A stretch of 56,650 nt of DNA, taken from the IMG/VR virus record IMGVR_UViG_3300028189_000016, positions 1 to 56,650 of that record; one strand, written 5' to 3'. Both the position numbers and the translations under genes were made by a program. A model generated the notes under the pieces. That model was not told where the DNA came from. It did no database searches and was given only the letters and a program-made list of their open reading frames with translations. Below, piece by piece: positions 7,417-15,148 of this stretch (position 1 is the first letter of the stretch; each line of letters begins with the position of its first letter). The stretch comes from a virus.

Positions 7417-8391
7417 TCATTTCATATCAAGGTTGATAACCCCACCACCTTGTTCCGTTGGGTCGGGTGTTTTTGTTTTACCCATACCACGCTTGGCCGC
7501 ATTACGCTTCTTCTGTGCTTGTCTAGGTTCACAAATGTTCTCGAACTTACACCAAGTACAATGCTTCGGAATAGGGTTAGGCTCAAAGACACCTCTATGG
7601 ATAGCACGATTAGTCTCTATCGCTTCTTTCCCTAATCTTCTTATATCATCTTCGGTGATCTTCACTTCCACGAACCCAGTCCATTCTGCGTCTTTATCTG
7701 CAAAGTGTTTTTCAGGGGGGTTTGATCTAGGATACCTAAAATAAAAGAACCCTAACCTGTCGGGTACTTTCCCATACTGTAATCTAAAACAGAGAGCATA
7801 CCATCTTAACTGATCTTCATCCTCATATTTCATCGGAGTGGAAGCGTTCTTCCCGTCAAGAAGATGAACTTTGCCTTCTTTATCTCTATATACGAGGTCG
7901 GCAATACCACAGACATTAAAGTATTTGTTCATCGCAGGGGTCATACGCAACTCGGACTTAGCGTAAGGACCGAGAAATCTATGCTCTTTCAAAATCTCAA
8001 GAAAGTTCTGAGCACCTCTTTGGCAGATGTCCATCGCTTCTTCTCTAGTCATATATGACCAGATTACATAATGGCGTTGCTCTGCTTTGGTAAACGCTTG
8101 GTCTACAATGTCCTTAATCTTTGTCTGTATCGTTTTAGGGTCTCGATACAGTTCATGATCGTAGACTTCTTCAACCACAGTGGATAACACAGTACCCATA
8201 AGTTGATGGTGTTCAGAGTCCTTTGACTCATCGGGTAAGGGTTTTCTTTTACCTTTCCCTGATCCAAGATCGTGATCTGGATGCCCTTTATGCCATAGGT
8301 ATTGTTGAGGGCAAGCTCTCATCATTTTTAAGTGAGACCAGTATATGTTTCTCATGGGATCGTCCAATACTTCGGTGTTCGGTTCACCCAT
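7417..8391 (-). CDS. PD-(D/E)XK nuclease of the RecB/Cas4 type
   Basis: This 324-residue protein has the motif order of RecB-family nucleases: Asp165 in CGIADLV, then LLDGK (Asp179, Lys181) for the D-x-K pair, and DEDQLRWYA with Gln194 and Tyr198 (the RecB-specific QxxxY motif). One cysteine near the N-terminus (CPQQYLW, Cys27) and three at the C-terminus (CTWCKFENIC, Cys278, 281 and 287) match the four ligands of the iron-sulfur cluster in Cas4/AddB-type nucleases. Such enzymes degrade or process DNA ends in recombination. It lies upstream of, and in the same direction as, the clamp operon. The basic C-terminal tail (QAQKKRNAAKRGMGKTKT) may bind DNA. Confidence 0.9.
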   Translation of the reverse strand: MGEPNTEVLDDPMRNIYWSHLKMMRACPQQYLWHKGHPDHDLGSGKGKRKPLPDESKDSEHHQLMGTVLSTVVEEVYDHELYRDPKTIQTKIKDIVDQAFTKAEQRHYVIWSYMTREEAMDICQRGAQNFLEILKEHRFLGPYAKSELRMTPAMNKYFNVCGIADLVYRDKEGKVHLLDGKNASTPMKYEDEDQLRWYALCFRLQYGKVPDRLGFFYFRYPRSNPPEKHFADKDAEWTGFVEVKITEDDIRRLGKEAIETNRAIHRGVFEPNPIPKHCTWCKFENICEPRQAQKKRNAAKRGMGKTKTPDPTEQGGGVINLDMK

Positions 8392-8442
8392 ATTGTACCT
8401 CCTTAATGCTTAAAGTTGACGACCCCTCTACTTATATGTTTG

Positions 8443-8458
8443 TAGACTTTTTATAACC
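8443..8458 (+). promoter_or_regulatory. Class B promoter element
   Basis: TAGACTTTTTATAACC lies 38 nt before the ATG at 8496. It differs from the consensus at two positions but keeps TAG-C-TTTATA. A minus-strand element lies beside it. Confidence 0.4.
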
Positions 8459-8462
8459 CCCC

Positions 8463-8476
8463 CAATAAATAGACAC
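8463..8476 (-). promoter_or_regulatory. Class B promoter element, divergent partner
   Basis: On the minus strand this reads GTCTATTTATTGGG, pointing to the nuclease gene that starts at 8391 (72 nt away). Together with the plus-strand element at 8443 it makes a compact divergent control region. Confidence 0.4.
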
Positions 8477-8495
8477 TGAGCATTAAGGATAAAAA

Positions 8496-9380
8496 ATGTT
8501 AGATAGAATAGTACAACAACATATGGTTAGAATTGCTTGTCAAGTCGCCTACGATCAAAGTCCGAACTTGAAGAGGGCAACCTCTTCTGATTTAACAATC
8601 GAAGTGGTACAGGTTATTGCTAAACACTTAACGAATAATAGTCGACAAGACTTCACACAAAGAAAAGCATTTATGTCTTTGGTGAAAAAGGTCAAGCAAA
8701 TCATCAAGTTGTTTAAAAAAGCTCCAGAAGCATGGGGCAAGTTTAAGGAGATGCTTGGACTTACAAGCAGTGGTTTAGGGCTGATTAAAGAAATCGACAA
8801 AAAACTTGGTGACCTTCTTGAGGAAGGCAAAAAAAAGCTCGCTAGTACTTCTAAAAAGATCCTAAATGAATTACCCATGCTTCGTCTTGTTGGAGAGGTG
8901 TTAGAAGAACAGAGTCGATGGGAAGGTCTAATACAAAGGTACAAGAACTATGTTCCCGAATCTGTAAGATCAGGTCTTGCAAAGATAGAAAGAGGAACAG
9001 CCAAACTTGGAGACTTCTTAGATAGCATTCTTGCAAAGTCAAGAATCCTTAAAGCTCTTTCTGCACCTATTAAGATTTATCTTTTCTTCCAAATCTGGGA
9101 TTGGTTTGCAGATTTTGACTTAAGAATAGTAACAGCAGGTCTCTTAGGCACACTTTCATTTTCTGCACTAGTGGGAATGCTACCCGCAGAAAGTATCGAG
9201 GTTATATTAGAGTTAATCCTACCACCACCCGCTAATGGTGCTTTAGCAAAACTTGTGGTTGAAGTAGGTATCGCTTCTACTATGGCTGTGGTCTTAGTTT
9301 TGGAAGTTAAATACTTGATGAGTATCAATAAGGTCAATACCCCCAAAGACCTCTTTTCGATACTAGAAGCGACTATTTAA
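8496..9380 (+). CDS. Putative membrane-active virion or internal protein
   Basis: A 294-residue protein of unknown family. The N-terminal 60 residues are unremarkable, residues 60-130 are Lys-rich amphipathic helices (VKKVKQIIKLFKKAPEAW, KKLGDLLEEGKKKL), and the C-terminal third holds hydrophobic stretches around 190-205 (IKIYLFFQIWDWF), 212-228 (VTAGLLGTLSFSALVGM), 235-245 and 262-280 (GIASTMAVVLVLEVKYLM). This layout, helices first and several membrane segments last, recalls the protein at 2866. Proteins of this shape are often internal virion proteins that enter the host membrane, but this is inference. Its end overlaps the convergent recombinase gene by 8 nt. Confidence 0.75.
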   Translation: MLDRIVQQHMVRIACQVAYDQSPNLKRATSSDLTIEVVQVIAKHLTNNSRQDFTQRKAFMSLVKKVKQIIKLFKKAPEAWGKFKEMLGLTSSGLGLIKEIDKKLGDLLEEGKKKLASTSKKILNELPMLRLVGEVLEEQSRWEGLIQRYKNYVPESVRSGLAKIERGTAKLGDFLDSILAKSRILKALSAPIKIYLFFQIWDWFADFDLRIVTAGLLGTLSFSALVGMLPAESIEVILELILPPPANGALAKLVVEVGIASTMAVVLVLEVKYLMSINKVNTPKDLFSILEATI

Positions 9381-10587
9381 AGAGGTCGTCTAACTCGTCT
9401 ACCGCAGACTGTGCGTCATCACCGAGTTCATTTGTGGGGATTTCCACAGCGTTTGGTTCATCTTTCTGTTTAGAAGTAAGATAACCACGCACTTGATTGA
9501 ACATAATATCAAGCCAATTATCGGGTAGTTGGTTTCGGAATCCCTCAAGACCTTGACCCTTATGCTCTTTGCCTGAGGTTGGGTCAGCCCATGTATACCA
9601 AGCCCCCCCCTTCTTGACTACACCCACAGAGATCGCAAGATCAAGCACAGTACGCTCGTTATCAACGCCTATACCATTCATGAGGTAGAACTGTGCTTCA
9701 TGTTTATAAGCGTCTGACACCTTGCATTTATCAAGAGTGGCACGAACGATATTGCCTTTAACAGTTTCGATCATCTTGTTTTGAAGACCATCCCACTCTT
9801 TACCTCGATCCTTACCGATTACACGGAGCATAATCTTGAGAGATGAGTAGAACTCCCATGCCTTACCCCCTTGAGGTTTAGTGGTTGGGCCTCCACCAAA
9901 GCCACCCATCCCACCAATTTTTTCTCGCAACTGTGAAATACCAATCACCGCTGTATTAGATCCTGCAATCACCCTTTTAAACAAGGGAAGAAACTGTGAC
10001 CATTGACGAGCCAAAAGACCCACAGCTACTTGATCCCCTGCCTCTTTTTGGAACATCTTTTCGGGAACGCCTGCACCTACAGAGTCAACCACGATTAAGT
10101 CAACGCCAGCTTTAGCAAATTTGATCATGAGTTTGAAACCTTGTTCCAAAGTCTCTGGTTGAAGTAACATGAATTTTGATTTATCCGTTACTGGAACACC
10201 TAACTTGGAAGCATAACGAGGCTCAACTTCATTTTCCCAGTCGATGTAAACACAGGTTCCACCCTCCTCATCACAAATCGAGGCGGCTGTTTGCAAAGCA
10301 ATCGTGGTTTTACCTGCTCCTGCAAGACCATAAATGTTGGTGATGCGTCCACGAGGAAGACCTGGGCATGGGCGAACCCCTTGAGCGTTCTCCTTACCAC
10401 CAATGAGATAATCAAGAGAGATAGAACCTGAGCTTATATGAGGCATTGAGGTTGAGAGGGAATCGATGTCAAGTTCTACAAGAGCTGTGTCTTTTTGACC
10501 CTTTTCAGCATCTTTAAGAACACCTTGTAGGTCAGCCCCTTTAAGAGCAGACTTCACTTTAGACGATTTGGACTTGGCTTTAGCCAT
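9373..10587 (-). CDS. RecA/UvsX-like recombinase
   Basis: The 404-residue product has a RecA core: Walker A GLAGAGKT (residues 87-94), Walker B LIVVDS (164-169), the motif AVIGISQLREKIGG before loop L2, and a Gly-rich L2 region followed by QGGKAWEFYSSLKIMLRV, as in bacterial RecA (GG.aLkFYaS.rl...). It catalyses ATP-dependent strand pairing in recombination-dependent replication and repair. The C-terminus ends in an acidic DELDDLFK, the kind of tail that modulates RecA or binds partner proteins. I take the ATG at 10587, placed 7 nt after AAAGGAG, as the start; an in-frame GTG two codons upstream is less likely. Strand-exchange DNA is then processed by the resolvase and nuclease encoded nearby. 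Confidence 0.95.
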   Translation of the reverse strand: MAKAKSKSSKVKSALKGADLQGVLKDAEKGQKDTALVELDIDSLSTSMPHISSGSISLDYLIGGKENAQGVRPCPGLPRGRITNIYGLAGAGKTTIALQTAASICDEEGGTCVYIDWENEVEPRYASKLGVPVTDKSKFMLLQPETLEQGFKLMIKFAKAGVDLIVVDSVGAGVPEKMFQKEAGDQVAVGLLARQWSQFLPLFKRVIAGSNTAVIGISQLREKIGGMGGFGGGPTTKPQGGKAWEFYSSLKIMLRVIGKDRGKEWDGLQNKMIETVKGNIVRATLDKCKVSDAYKHEAQFYLMNGIGVDNERTVLDLAISVGVVKKGGAWYTWADPTSGKEHKGQGLEGFRNQLPDNWLDIMFNQVRGYLTSKQKDEPNAVEIPTNELGDDAQSAVDELDDLFK

Positions 10588-10655
10588 AAACACACTCCTT
10601 TAAAACATGATGTGAAGAGAAAGACTTCAATACCCTTATATGAACTCCACATTTA

Positions 10656-10668
10656 TAGTCTATTTATA
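10656..10668 (+). promoter_or_regulatory. Class B promoter element
   Basis: A perfect TAGTCTATTTATA, 31 nt before the ATG at 10700. On the opposite strand it reads TATAAATAGACTA, so it could also serve the recombinase gene on the minus strand. Confidence 0.55.
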
Positions 10669-10699
10669 TTTCTTTTCCCTATGTAAGAGGAGATCAAAC

Positions 10700-11032
10700 A
10701 TGATTTACAATACTTTCGCATATATTGGGGATACAGTCCCTTGTCAGATTTCTTGGCTTGGGTTTGACCTCAAACCACTCAATGTACAGAATGTAGAGGC
10801 GACCCTTTTCCACTATGTCGAGGATGTACGGACAATCTTAGATGGGCCAAAAGCTATGGTAGCCACAGACCAAACTCATCGCTTTGTTTATCGATTCACC
10901 ATACCTGAGAGTGTTTTGGGACAAACTATCTTTGTAGCATTTAAGGCAGAGTTAGTCGCTGACAACACACTCGTTTACGGAGAACAAACCATATCTGTTT
11001 CCTCAAGAGACACTTTTATTGAGGTAGTGTAG
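10700..11032 (+). CDS. Small beta-rich hypothetical protein
   Basis: A 110-residue protein. The frame is open upstream to an ATG at 10640, but that would run through the promoter element. The ATG at 10700 has a GAGGAG site, so I use it. The sequence reads as alternating strands (DTVPCQISWLGFDLKPL, ATLFHYVEDVRTIL, FVYRFTIPESVLGQTIFVAFKAEL) and suggests an immunoglobulin-like sandwich. It heads a five-gene plus-strand unit that ends with the cyclase and the coiled-coil membrane protein. Phages often use such small beta domains as capsid or tail decorations; no direct evidence here. Confidence 0.75.
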   Translation: MIYNTFAYIGDTVPCQISWLGFDLKPLNVQNVEATLFHYVEDVRTILDGPKAMVATDQTHRFVYRFTIPESVLGQTIFVAFKAELVADNTLVYGEQTISVSSRDTFIEVV

Positions 11033-11034
11033 TT

Positions 11035-11355
11035 ATGGCGGTTATATTTGAACAGCGTACACAGCTTGGACCCAATGACTTAAGGGTTGAAATATATGGT
11101 AGTCAAGGCAATGGCTTAGACCCATACCTCATTTATTATTCTTTTTACGGGGTTGATTCTGGTAGAGGAGATTGGATGGTAGGTACTCAAAAGCGTACTC
11201 CTGTTAAAGAAGATATTGGGAAATATTATGTGGGCGAAAAACTCACTTCTGGTTTTATTCCAGGTTCTTACTTTGTTCAATGGGTTATAAAGCGAACAGA
11301 ATCTTCCCCTCTTGAAATAATTAAAAAACAAGAATTTGCTTTGATTGGGGGCTAA
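11035..11355 (+). CDS. Small beta-rich hypothetical protein
   Basis: A 106-residue protein that starts 2 nt after the previous stop. It has the same general shape as its upstream neighbour: a beta sandwich of roughly 100 residues with an inner segment FIPGSYFVQWVIKR that parallels VLGQTIFVAFKAEL. This pattern (predicted strand, Gly-turn, FxVQWxIxR) is common in phage tail and baseplate accessory proteins. The two may be diverged duplicates, but identity is too low to be sure by eye. Confidence 0.75.
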   Translation: MAVIFEQRTQLGPNDLRVEIYGSQGNGLDPYLIYYSFYGVDSGRGDWMVGTQKRTPVKEDIGKYYVGEKLTSGFIPGSYFVQWVIKRTESSPLEIIKKQEFALIGG

Positions 11356-11356
11356 T

Positions 11357-11563
11357 ATGAAAAGGGCTTTTATTTTGATCGCACTCTTTTATTCGTGTGA
11401 TCAATCATCTACTTTTGTAGATGAACGAACAGAATGTGAAAAGGCTTTAGACCATATACAATCGTGTGTCGGGTACAGACCCTATCTTAAAACCTGTACT
11501 TTTTCGGTAGCAGAAAAAATACGCTCCACACCTTGTGATGAATTTAAGGAACTGCGGAGATGA
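11357..11563 (+). CDS. Small secreted Cys-rich protein, probable lipoprotein
   Basis: A 68-residue product with a short signal sequence (MKRAFILIALFYSC). Cys14 could be a lipid attachment site, although the lipobox (FYSC) is imperfect. Four more cysteines at 27, 37, 47 and 60 are spaced evenly and could form two disulfides, which fits a periplasmic or outer-membrane location. I take the ATG at 11357, just after the upstream stop, because it places the signal sequence at the very N-terminus; an ATG at 11345 would add four residues. It sits between a virion-like pair and the nucleotide cyclase, and may be an O-spanin-like or superinfection-exclusion lipoprotein; neither is shown. Confidence 0.7.
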   Translation: MKRAFILIALFYSCDQSSTFVDERTECEKALDHIQSCVGYRPYLKTCTFSVAEKIRSTPCDEFKELRR

Positions 11564-11566
11564 TAT

Positions 11567-12463
11567 ATGGCTATGAAATATGACATAAATATGAAAGAGC
11601 GATACTTAGCTATCGTCTTATTAGATCTAATCGGGAGTACTGCCTTCGTTCAAAGAGCGGGTGCTCATGTAGCCGCTCAGTGGTTTCAAGTGCATGATCG
11701 ACTCGCTCGATCTCTCGTTTATAAACACAGTGGTCGAGAGATTGATAGGTCAGATGGGTTTCTATTGTCTTTTGATAAAATAGGTGACGCTATAAATTTT
11801 GGACTTGCCTATCAGCGTACAGTACCTAAAAAAACAAGACTTCAAACTAGAATAGGGATACACTGGGGAAAGATTGTTGAAGTCAAGCAGGATGATGTGT
11901 TCGTTGGTGCTGGTGCTAAACGAGTCGAACTTGAGGGATTAGCTAAAAACATTGCCGCTAGAACCATGAGCCTTTGTCAAGCAGGACAAGTTTTACTAAC
12001 CAAAGAAGCAATCGTTGCCACACGAGGCCGTACTGCAAATAAACTACCAAGAGATGCAAGATATGTCTGTGTGGGTGTATATCGGTTCAAAGGTGTTAGT
12101 AAACCACAAGAAATATATGCCGTGGGGGAAACTATACAGTCTCTCCAACCACCTAAAGGGTCTGACAAAGTAAAGCGTCTTGGTGGACCTAAATACATCC
12201 GTAAAAAAGCTAGGGATAGAAAGTTCCTTGATTGGGCAAGTTGGGTGTTTTGGAGAGCAGGGATTTTAGCGACTTTATTTTGGTTGTGGGTCTTCTTTCA
12301 AATGTCTTTAAGACCAACTGTTCGGTCGCTGATGGGGATGGATTATCATATGCCAAAGTATGACTCTTTCATCGAATTTGTTTCCGACTCATACAAGAAA
12401 GTGAAAAAAGATTTAACCTCCACCAAAGATCAAAGGGGAAATAATGACAAACCAAACAAATAA
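11567..12463 (+). CDS. Class III nucleotide cyclase with C-terminal membrane segment
   Basis: Residues 12-190 form a class III adenylate/guanylate cyclase domain. Visible are the first metal-binding Asp20 (VLLDLIGST), the second Asp63 in GREIDRSDGFLLSF, RIGIHWGKI (95-103), and NIAARTMSLCQAGQVLLT, with Asn128 and Arg132 at the transition-state positions. The domain ends in FKGVSKPQEIYAVGE, as bacterial cyclases do. The purine-selecting positions are unusual: Glu121 stands where Asp is typical and Asp60/Arg61 where Lys is common, so the product (cAMP, cGMP or a pyrimidine cNMP) cannot be told. Residues 222-246 are a membrane helix, and the last 50 residues are basic. All catalytic positions look intact. 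It overlaps the next membrane-protein gene by 20 nt. Cyclases encoded by phages are rare. Confidence 0.9.
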   Translation: MAMKYDINMKERYLAIVLLDLIGSTAFVQRAGAHVAAQWFQVHDRLARSLVYKHSGREIDRSDGFLLSFDKIGDAINFGLAYQRTVPKKTRLQTRIGIHWGKIVEVKQDDVFVGAGAKRVELEGLAKNIAARTMSLCQAGQVLLTKEAIVATRGRTANKLPRDARYVCVGVYRFKGVSKPQEIYAVGETIQSLQPPKGSDKVKRLGGPKYIRKKARDRKFLDWASWVFWRAGILATLFWLWVFFQMSLRPTVRSLMGMDYHMPKYDSFIEFVSDSYKKVKKDLTSTKDQRGNNDKPNK

Positions 12464-12980
12464 ACAGTTCACCCAAACTGAAAAGGCTAAAAGAGGTTGG
12501 TGGGCTTCTGTAGTCTTTATGATTCTTATTTGTATCTTAATATGGTTTTTAGCAAAACACGAGATACAAGAAAAGAACCGAGATATACTTATAGGTATTA
12601 TAGGTATGCTCACAGGATCGATTTCTTCAATGCTTGCAATTGCATCAGGTCGTGATCCTAGTGAAGTAGAAGAACTCAAGGATAAACTATCTACTGCCAA
12701 CGGTGATCGTGCGGCTCTTATTGCTCGTCTGAGAGATGCTCAGATACAAATGCAACTTCTAAGAGAACAAATATTTGAACTCCAAAATGCAGTTATAGAT
12801 AAACTTTCAATCTTTCATGGTCAATCCGTAATCACTAAGAAAACAGAAGATCAAGTCGAGCTAAAGGGTGTTGTTAGTGAGTGGATAGACCACAAAATAG
12901 AGAAAAAAAAAGACCTGGAAAGCGAACCCGAAGATAAAGAAGAGGACACTTTGGAAGAGGGCGAGGAGGAGAACTCTTAA
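12444..12980 (+). CDS. Membrane protein with coiled coil, holin-like
   Basis: The 178-residue product has a membrane helix at about residues 18-38 (WWASVVFMILICILIWFLA) and a second hydrophobic segment at about 48-68 (ILIGIIGMLTGSISSMLAIAS). A coiled coil follows at about 72-115 (EVEELKDKLSTANGDRAALIARLRDAQIQMQLLREQI), and then a charged, Glu-rich tail. The second segment plus the following ASGRDPSE resembles the end of many phage holin-like proteins. The start (AAAGGGGAAATA-ATG) lies inside the cyclase gene, so the two are translationally coupled. A membrane protein coupled to a membrane-anchored cyclase may be its effector or partner; this is inference. The gene overlaps the convergent gene by 4 nt. 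Confidence 0.75.
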   Translation: MTNQTNKQFTQTEKAKRGWWASVVFMILICILIWFLAKHEIQEKNRDILIGIIGMLTGSISSMLAIASGRDPSEVEELKDKLSTANGDRAALIARLRDAQIQMQLLREQIFELQNAVIDKLSIFHGQSVITKKTEDQVELKGVVSEWIDHKIEKKKDLESEPEDKEEDTLEEGEEENS

Positions 12981-13321
12981 TAGTCTAAGGTTTCTCTTAT
13001 GTGAGATTGAATCGCCCTTATCCAGTCTGAGGGTGATTCGATCTCGTAGTTTCTCATAAGGTACTCATCAACTTCCTTTGCAGTAGTAGGTTGTGTCAAA
13101 TCTATAGACAAATTGTTAAGCATAGAGGTCTGTAAAACAAAACCCCTAAAGTTTTGATACTCAATACGAAGCATTTGAATCCTATACTCCTCATTGAGAG
13201 CACACTCAAAATGGGCTGGGCATCTCATGTCTACCCCATTACTCAAGAAAACATACCCGTCACCCTTACATTCACAGTCTAAAATTGACAGTGTGACTCT
13301 TTTGATTATTTTTAGTTCCAC
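12977..13321 (-). CDS. Hypothetical protein with Cys motif
   Basis: A 114-residue protein not assigned to a family. Cysteines at LDCECKGDGYVF and DMRCPAHFEC could make a small zinc site (CxC...C...C). The rest looks helical and amphipathic. It is a single gene on the minus strand between two plus-strand units, with an AAAGGAGG site before its ATG. Confidence 0.7.
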   Translation of the reverse strand: MELKIIKRVTLSILDCECKGDGYVFLSNGVDMRCPAHFECALNEEYRIQMLRIEYQNFRGFVLQTSMLNNLSIDLTQPTTAKEVDEYLMRNYEIESPSDWIRAIQSHIRETLDY

Positions 13322-13337
13322 AAGCCACCTCCTTTAA

Positions 13338-13350
13338 TAGTTTCTTTATA
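13338..13350 (+). promoter_or_regulatory. Class B promoter element
   Basis: TAGTTTCTTTATA, one mismatch from consensus, 33 nt before the ATG at 13384. Confidence 0.5.
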
Positions 13351-13383
13351 CAAAACCCACTTAAAATAGAGAGGAGAATTGTT

Positions 13384-13734
13384 ATGGAAAACTTCTGGAT
13401 ACGACCAGACGGTCAAAACACCCTCAAAGGTGTAGAAGATGACCCTACTAATAAACCTGTACTACCTGCCTATCTTATCCTTGAGTTCTTGTCGAACGAT
13501 AATCAGAAAGCAAGAGATGACTTTTTGAATCTACTTCCAGGAATGAATGAAGAAGAACAGTATCGGTTACAAGAAATCTATGCTTTCAGTACTAAGCCAA
13601 AAGACTATCCCCAGATTATGGAGGACAAGTTTCAAAAGGCTATGACTCCTAGAGTCAACATGGGGAACAATCATCTCCCTAAAACAGTAAACACATCATC
13701 TAACCAACGCACCAAACTTAGAGTGAACCAATAG
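13384..13734 (+). CDS. Hypothetical protein
   Basis: A 116-residue protein. The first half (VLPAYLILEFLSNDNQKARDDFLNLLPGMNEEEQYRLQEIYAF) is a compact helical region; the last 35 residues are Asn/Thr/Lys-rich and probably disordered. It may be a small scaffold or accessory factor of the nearby virion genes. A GAGGAGAA site precedes the ATG. No motif was recognised. Confidence 0.7.
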   Translation: MENFWIRPDGQNTLKGVEDDPTNKPVLPAYLILEFLSNDNQKARDDFLNLLPGMNEEEQYRLQEIYAFSTKPKDYPQIMEDKFQKAMTPRVNMGNNHLPKTVNTSSNQRTKLRVNQ

Positions 13735-13774
13735 CTACGACCTCTTTAAAAAGAGACCGCAATGGAGAATAAAA

Positions 13775-14686
13775 ATGAGAAGACGAGCTTCGGAAATACT
13801 TAAAGATTTAGAACTAAGGGTAGCTCACCTTGAAAGTGGCTTTCAAGGTGAGTTGAGGAAATCTATTGAGGTTGTCATCGAAAATACTCCCTCAAATGTA
13901 AGAATTGATCGAGTAGAGTTTCCCAGAACACAGGAAGAGTTTTTAGAGATAGAGGCAAATAATGTGCCCGTTATTTTTTACAACTGCCCACTTGGAACAA
14001 ACATGGCCAACCGATTGGAACTGTTCAAGTCTGGTTTTAATCCTATGGTAGAGTCTAGGCTTGCAGATAGGAATAAGAAAGACATTGGTGAGTTGCTAGA
14101 GATTAACCTCCAAGACCTCTTAAGATCAAACTTTGAGCGGGGTTCTCGATATGTAGGGAAGCACCGTCTGAATACGAGGGCTTTGAAAAAACTTCTAGGG
14201 GTTAATCTTTATGGTAAAGGTCAGATCTTAGAAGGTATGGGGATAAACTCTGCAAATATGTGGTGCGGTCCTAAAGGGTGTGTCACCCCGCTCCACCTTG
14301 ACACAATCAATAACTTGGCATGGAATGTATATGGGCAAAAGACATGGTTCTTGGTAAGCCCAGAGGATATGTACCATAAGGCTTATTTAGAACCATTCAA
14401 AGAGCCTTATGAAGAGGACTATAAGGGTGATTGGACTAGGAATGATGGTGGGCGATCTCCTACCTTTTCAAAGATGACGGAGAACCCACTAAAGAGTTTT
14501 AATCAGTTCCCTATGTCTAGGGGCATAAAGTTCCATAAGGTCGTGTTCAGAGAAAATGAAATGCTGTATCTTCCCGCTTATTGGGGACACTATGTTAATA
14601 CTGACTCCGACTCTTTAATGATTAACCATTGGTACGATGAGGTGCCTATAATCCTTAGCTCAACAAGAGTGAAAGGCAATTTGTAG
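13775..14686 (+). CDS. Tagged JmjC/cupin-like Fe(II)/2-oxoglutarate oxygenase
   Basis: The 303-residue protein starts with the tag MRRRASEILKDLELRVAHLE. Residues 60-295 then look like a cupin_8/JmjC-type oxygenase: TPLHLDTINNLAWNVYGQKTWFLVSP carries the HxD iron ligands (His174, Asp176) and a likely 2-oxoglutarate Lys (Lys189), and YLPAYWGHYVNT carries the distal His272. This is the arrangement of FIH-like hydroxylases, which oxidise protein side chains or small molecules. All three iron ligands are present. The substrate is unknown, and the tag suggests that it may be taken into the particle or act on particle proteins. Iron and 2-oxoglutarate dependence is inferred from the family. The TAG stop is also the first triplet of a TATTTATA-type element. 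Confidence 0.82.
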   Translation: MRRRASEILKDLELRVAHLESGFQGELRKSIEVVIENTPSNVRIDRVEFPRTQEEFLEIEANNVPVIFYNCPLGTNMANRLELFKSGFNPMVESRLADRNKKDIGELLEINLQDLLRSNFERGSRYVGKHRLNTRALKKLLGVNLYGKGQILEGMGINSANMWCGPKGCVTPLHLDTINNLAWNVYGQKTWFLVSPEDMYHKAYLEPFKEPYEEDYKGDWTRNDGGRSPTFSKMTENPLKSFNQFPMSRGIKFHKVVFRENEMLYLPAYWGHYVNTDSDSLMINHWYDEVPIILSSTRVKGNL

Positions 14687-14696
14687 TTCGTTTATC
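14684..14696 (+). promoter_or_regulatory. Class B promoter element sharing a stop codon
   Basis: TAGTTCGTTTATC starts at the TAG stop codon of the oxygenase gene and lies 38 nt before the next ATG at 14735. It is a weaker match than the others. Confidence 0.4.
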
Positions 14697-14734
14697 GCTT
14701 CTCCATAGATGATCTACACAATGGAGAATAAAAA

Positions 14735-15085
14735 ATGGCTACAGAGAAATCACAAGACCCAACACAGCTTGATAAACTACCACTTAAGAGCAAGAAGTTC
14801 CTTGCTTATCTGATCGCAGACATCGGGTGGAAAATCCTTATGTTCTATGTGATTTGGGAGTATCAAACTAAGATTGAACATTATGCGTTTATGGTTCTCG
14901 TAACTATGATCGTTACTAGCGGTTTCATTCAGATCGGATACATCTTAGGTCAGGCCGCACTTGATAAATACACTACAGTGGCGGTCTCGGCTCTTGAGAG
15001 AGATGGGGATAAACCTACCCCACCTAAACCAAAGGCTAAAGAAGAACCCGACCCTAATAGCACAGACCCTAACGAGTTCATGTAA
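14735..15085 (+). CDS. Small membrane protein with two helices
   Basis: A 116-residue protein with two clear membrane segments at about residues 24-44 (FLAYLIADIGWKILMFYVIW) and 50-72 (HYAFMVLVTMIVTSGFIQIGYIL). A charged Pro-rich tail (KPTPPKPKAKEEPDPNS) follows. Two helices with a short turn and a charged tail fit a holin-like or an exclusion membrane protein. No further family match. The site ATGGAGAA precedes the start. Confidence 0.7.
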   Translation: MATEKSQDPTQLDKLPLKSKKFLAYLIADIGWKILMFYVIWEYQTKIEHYAFMVLVTMIVTSGFIQIGYILGQAALDKYTTVAVSALERDGDKPTPPKPKAKEEPDPNSTDPNEFM

Positions 15086-15148
15086 ATCAGAGATAAAGAT
15101 TAAATGACTTACTCCTATATGAGTGAACCCTTTTATAGGAGTAAGAAC

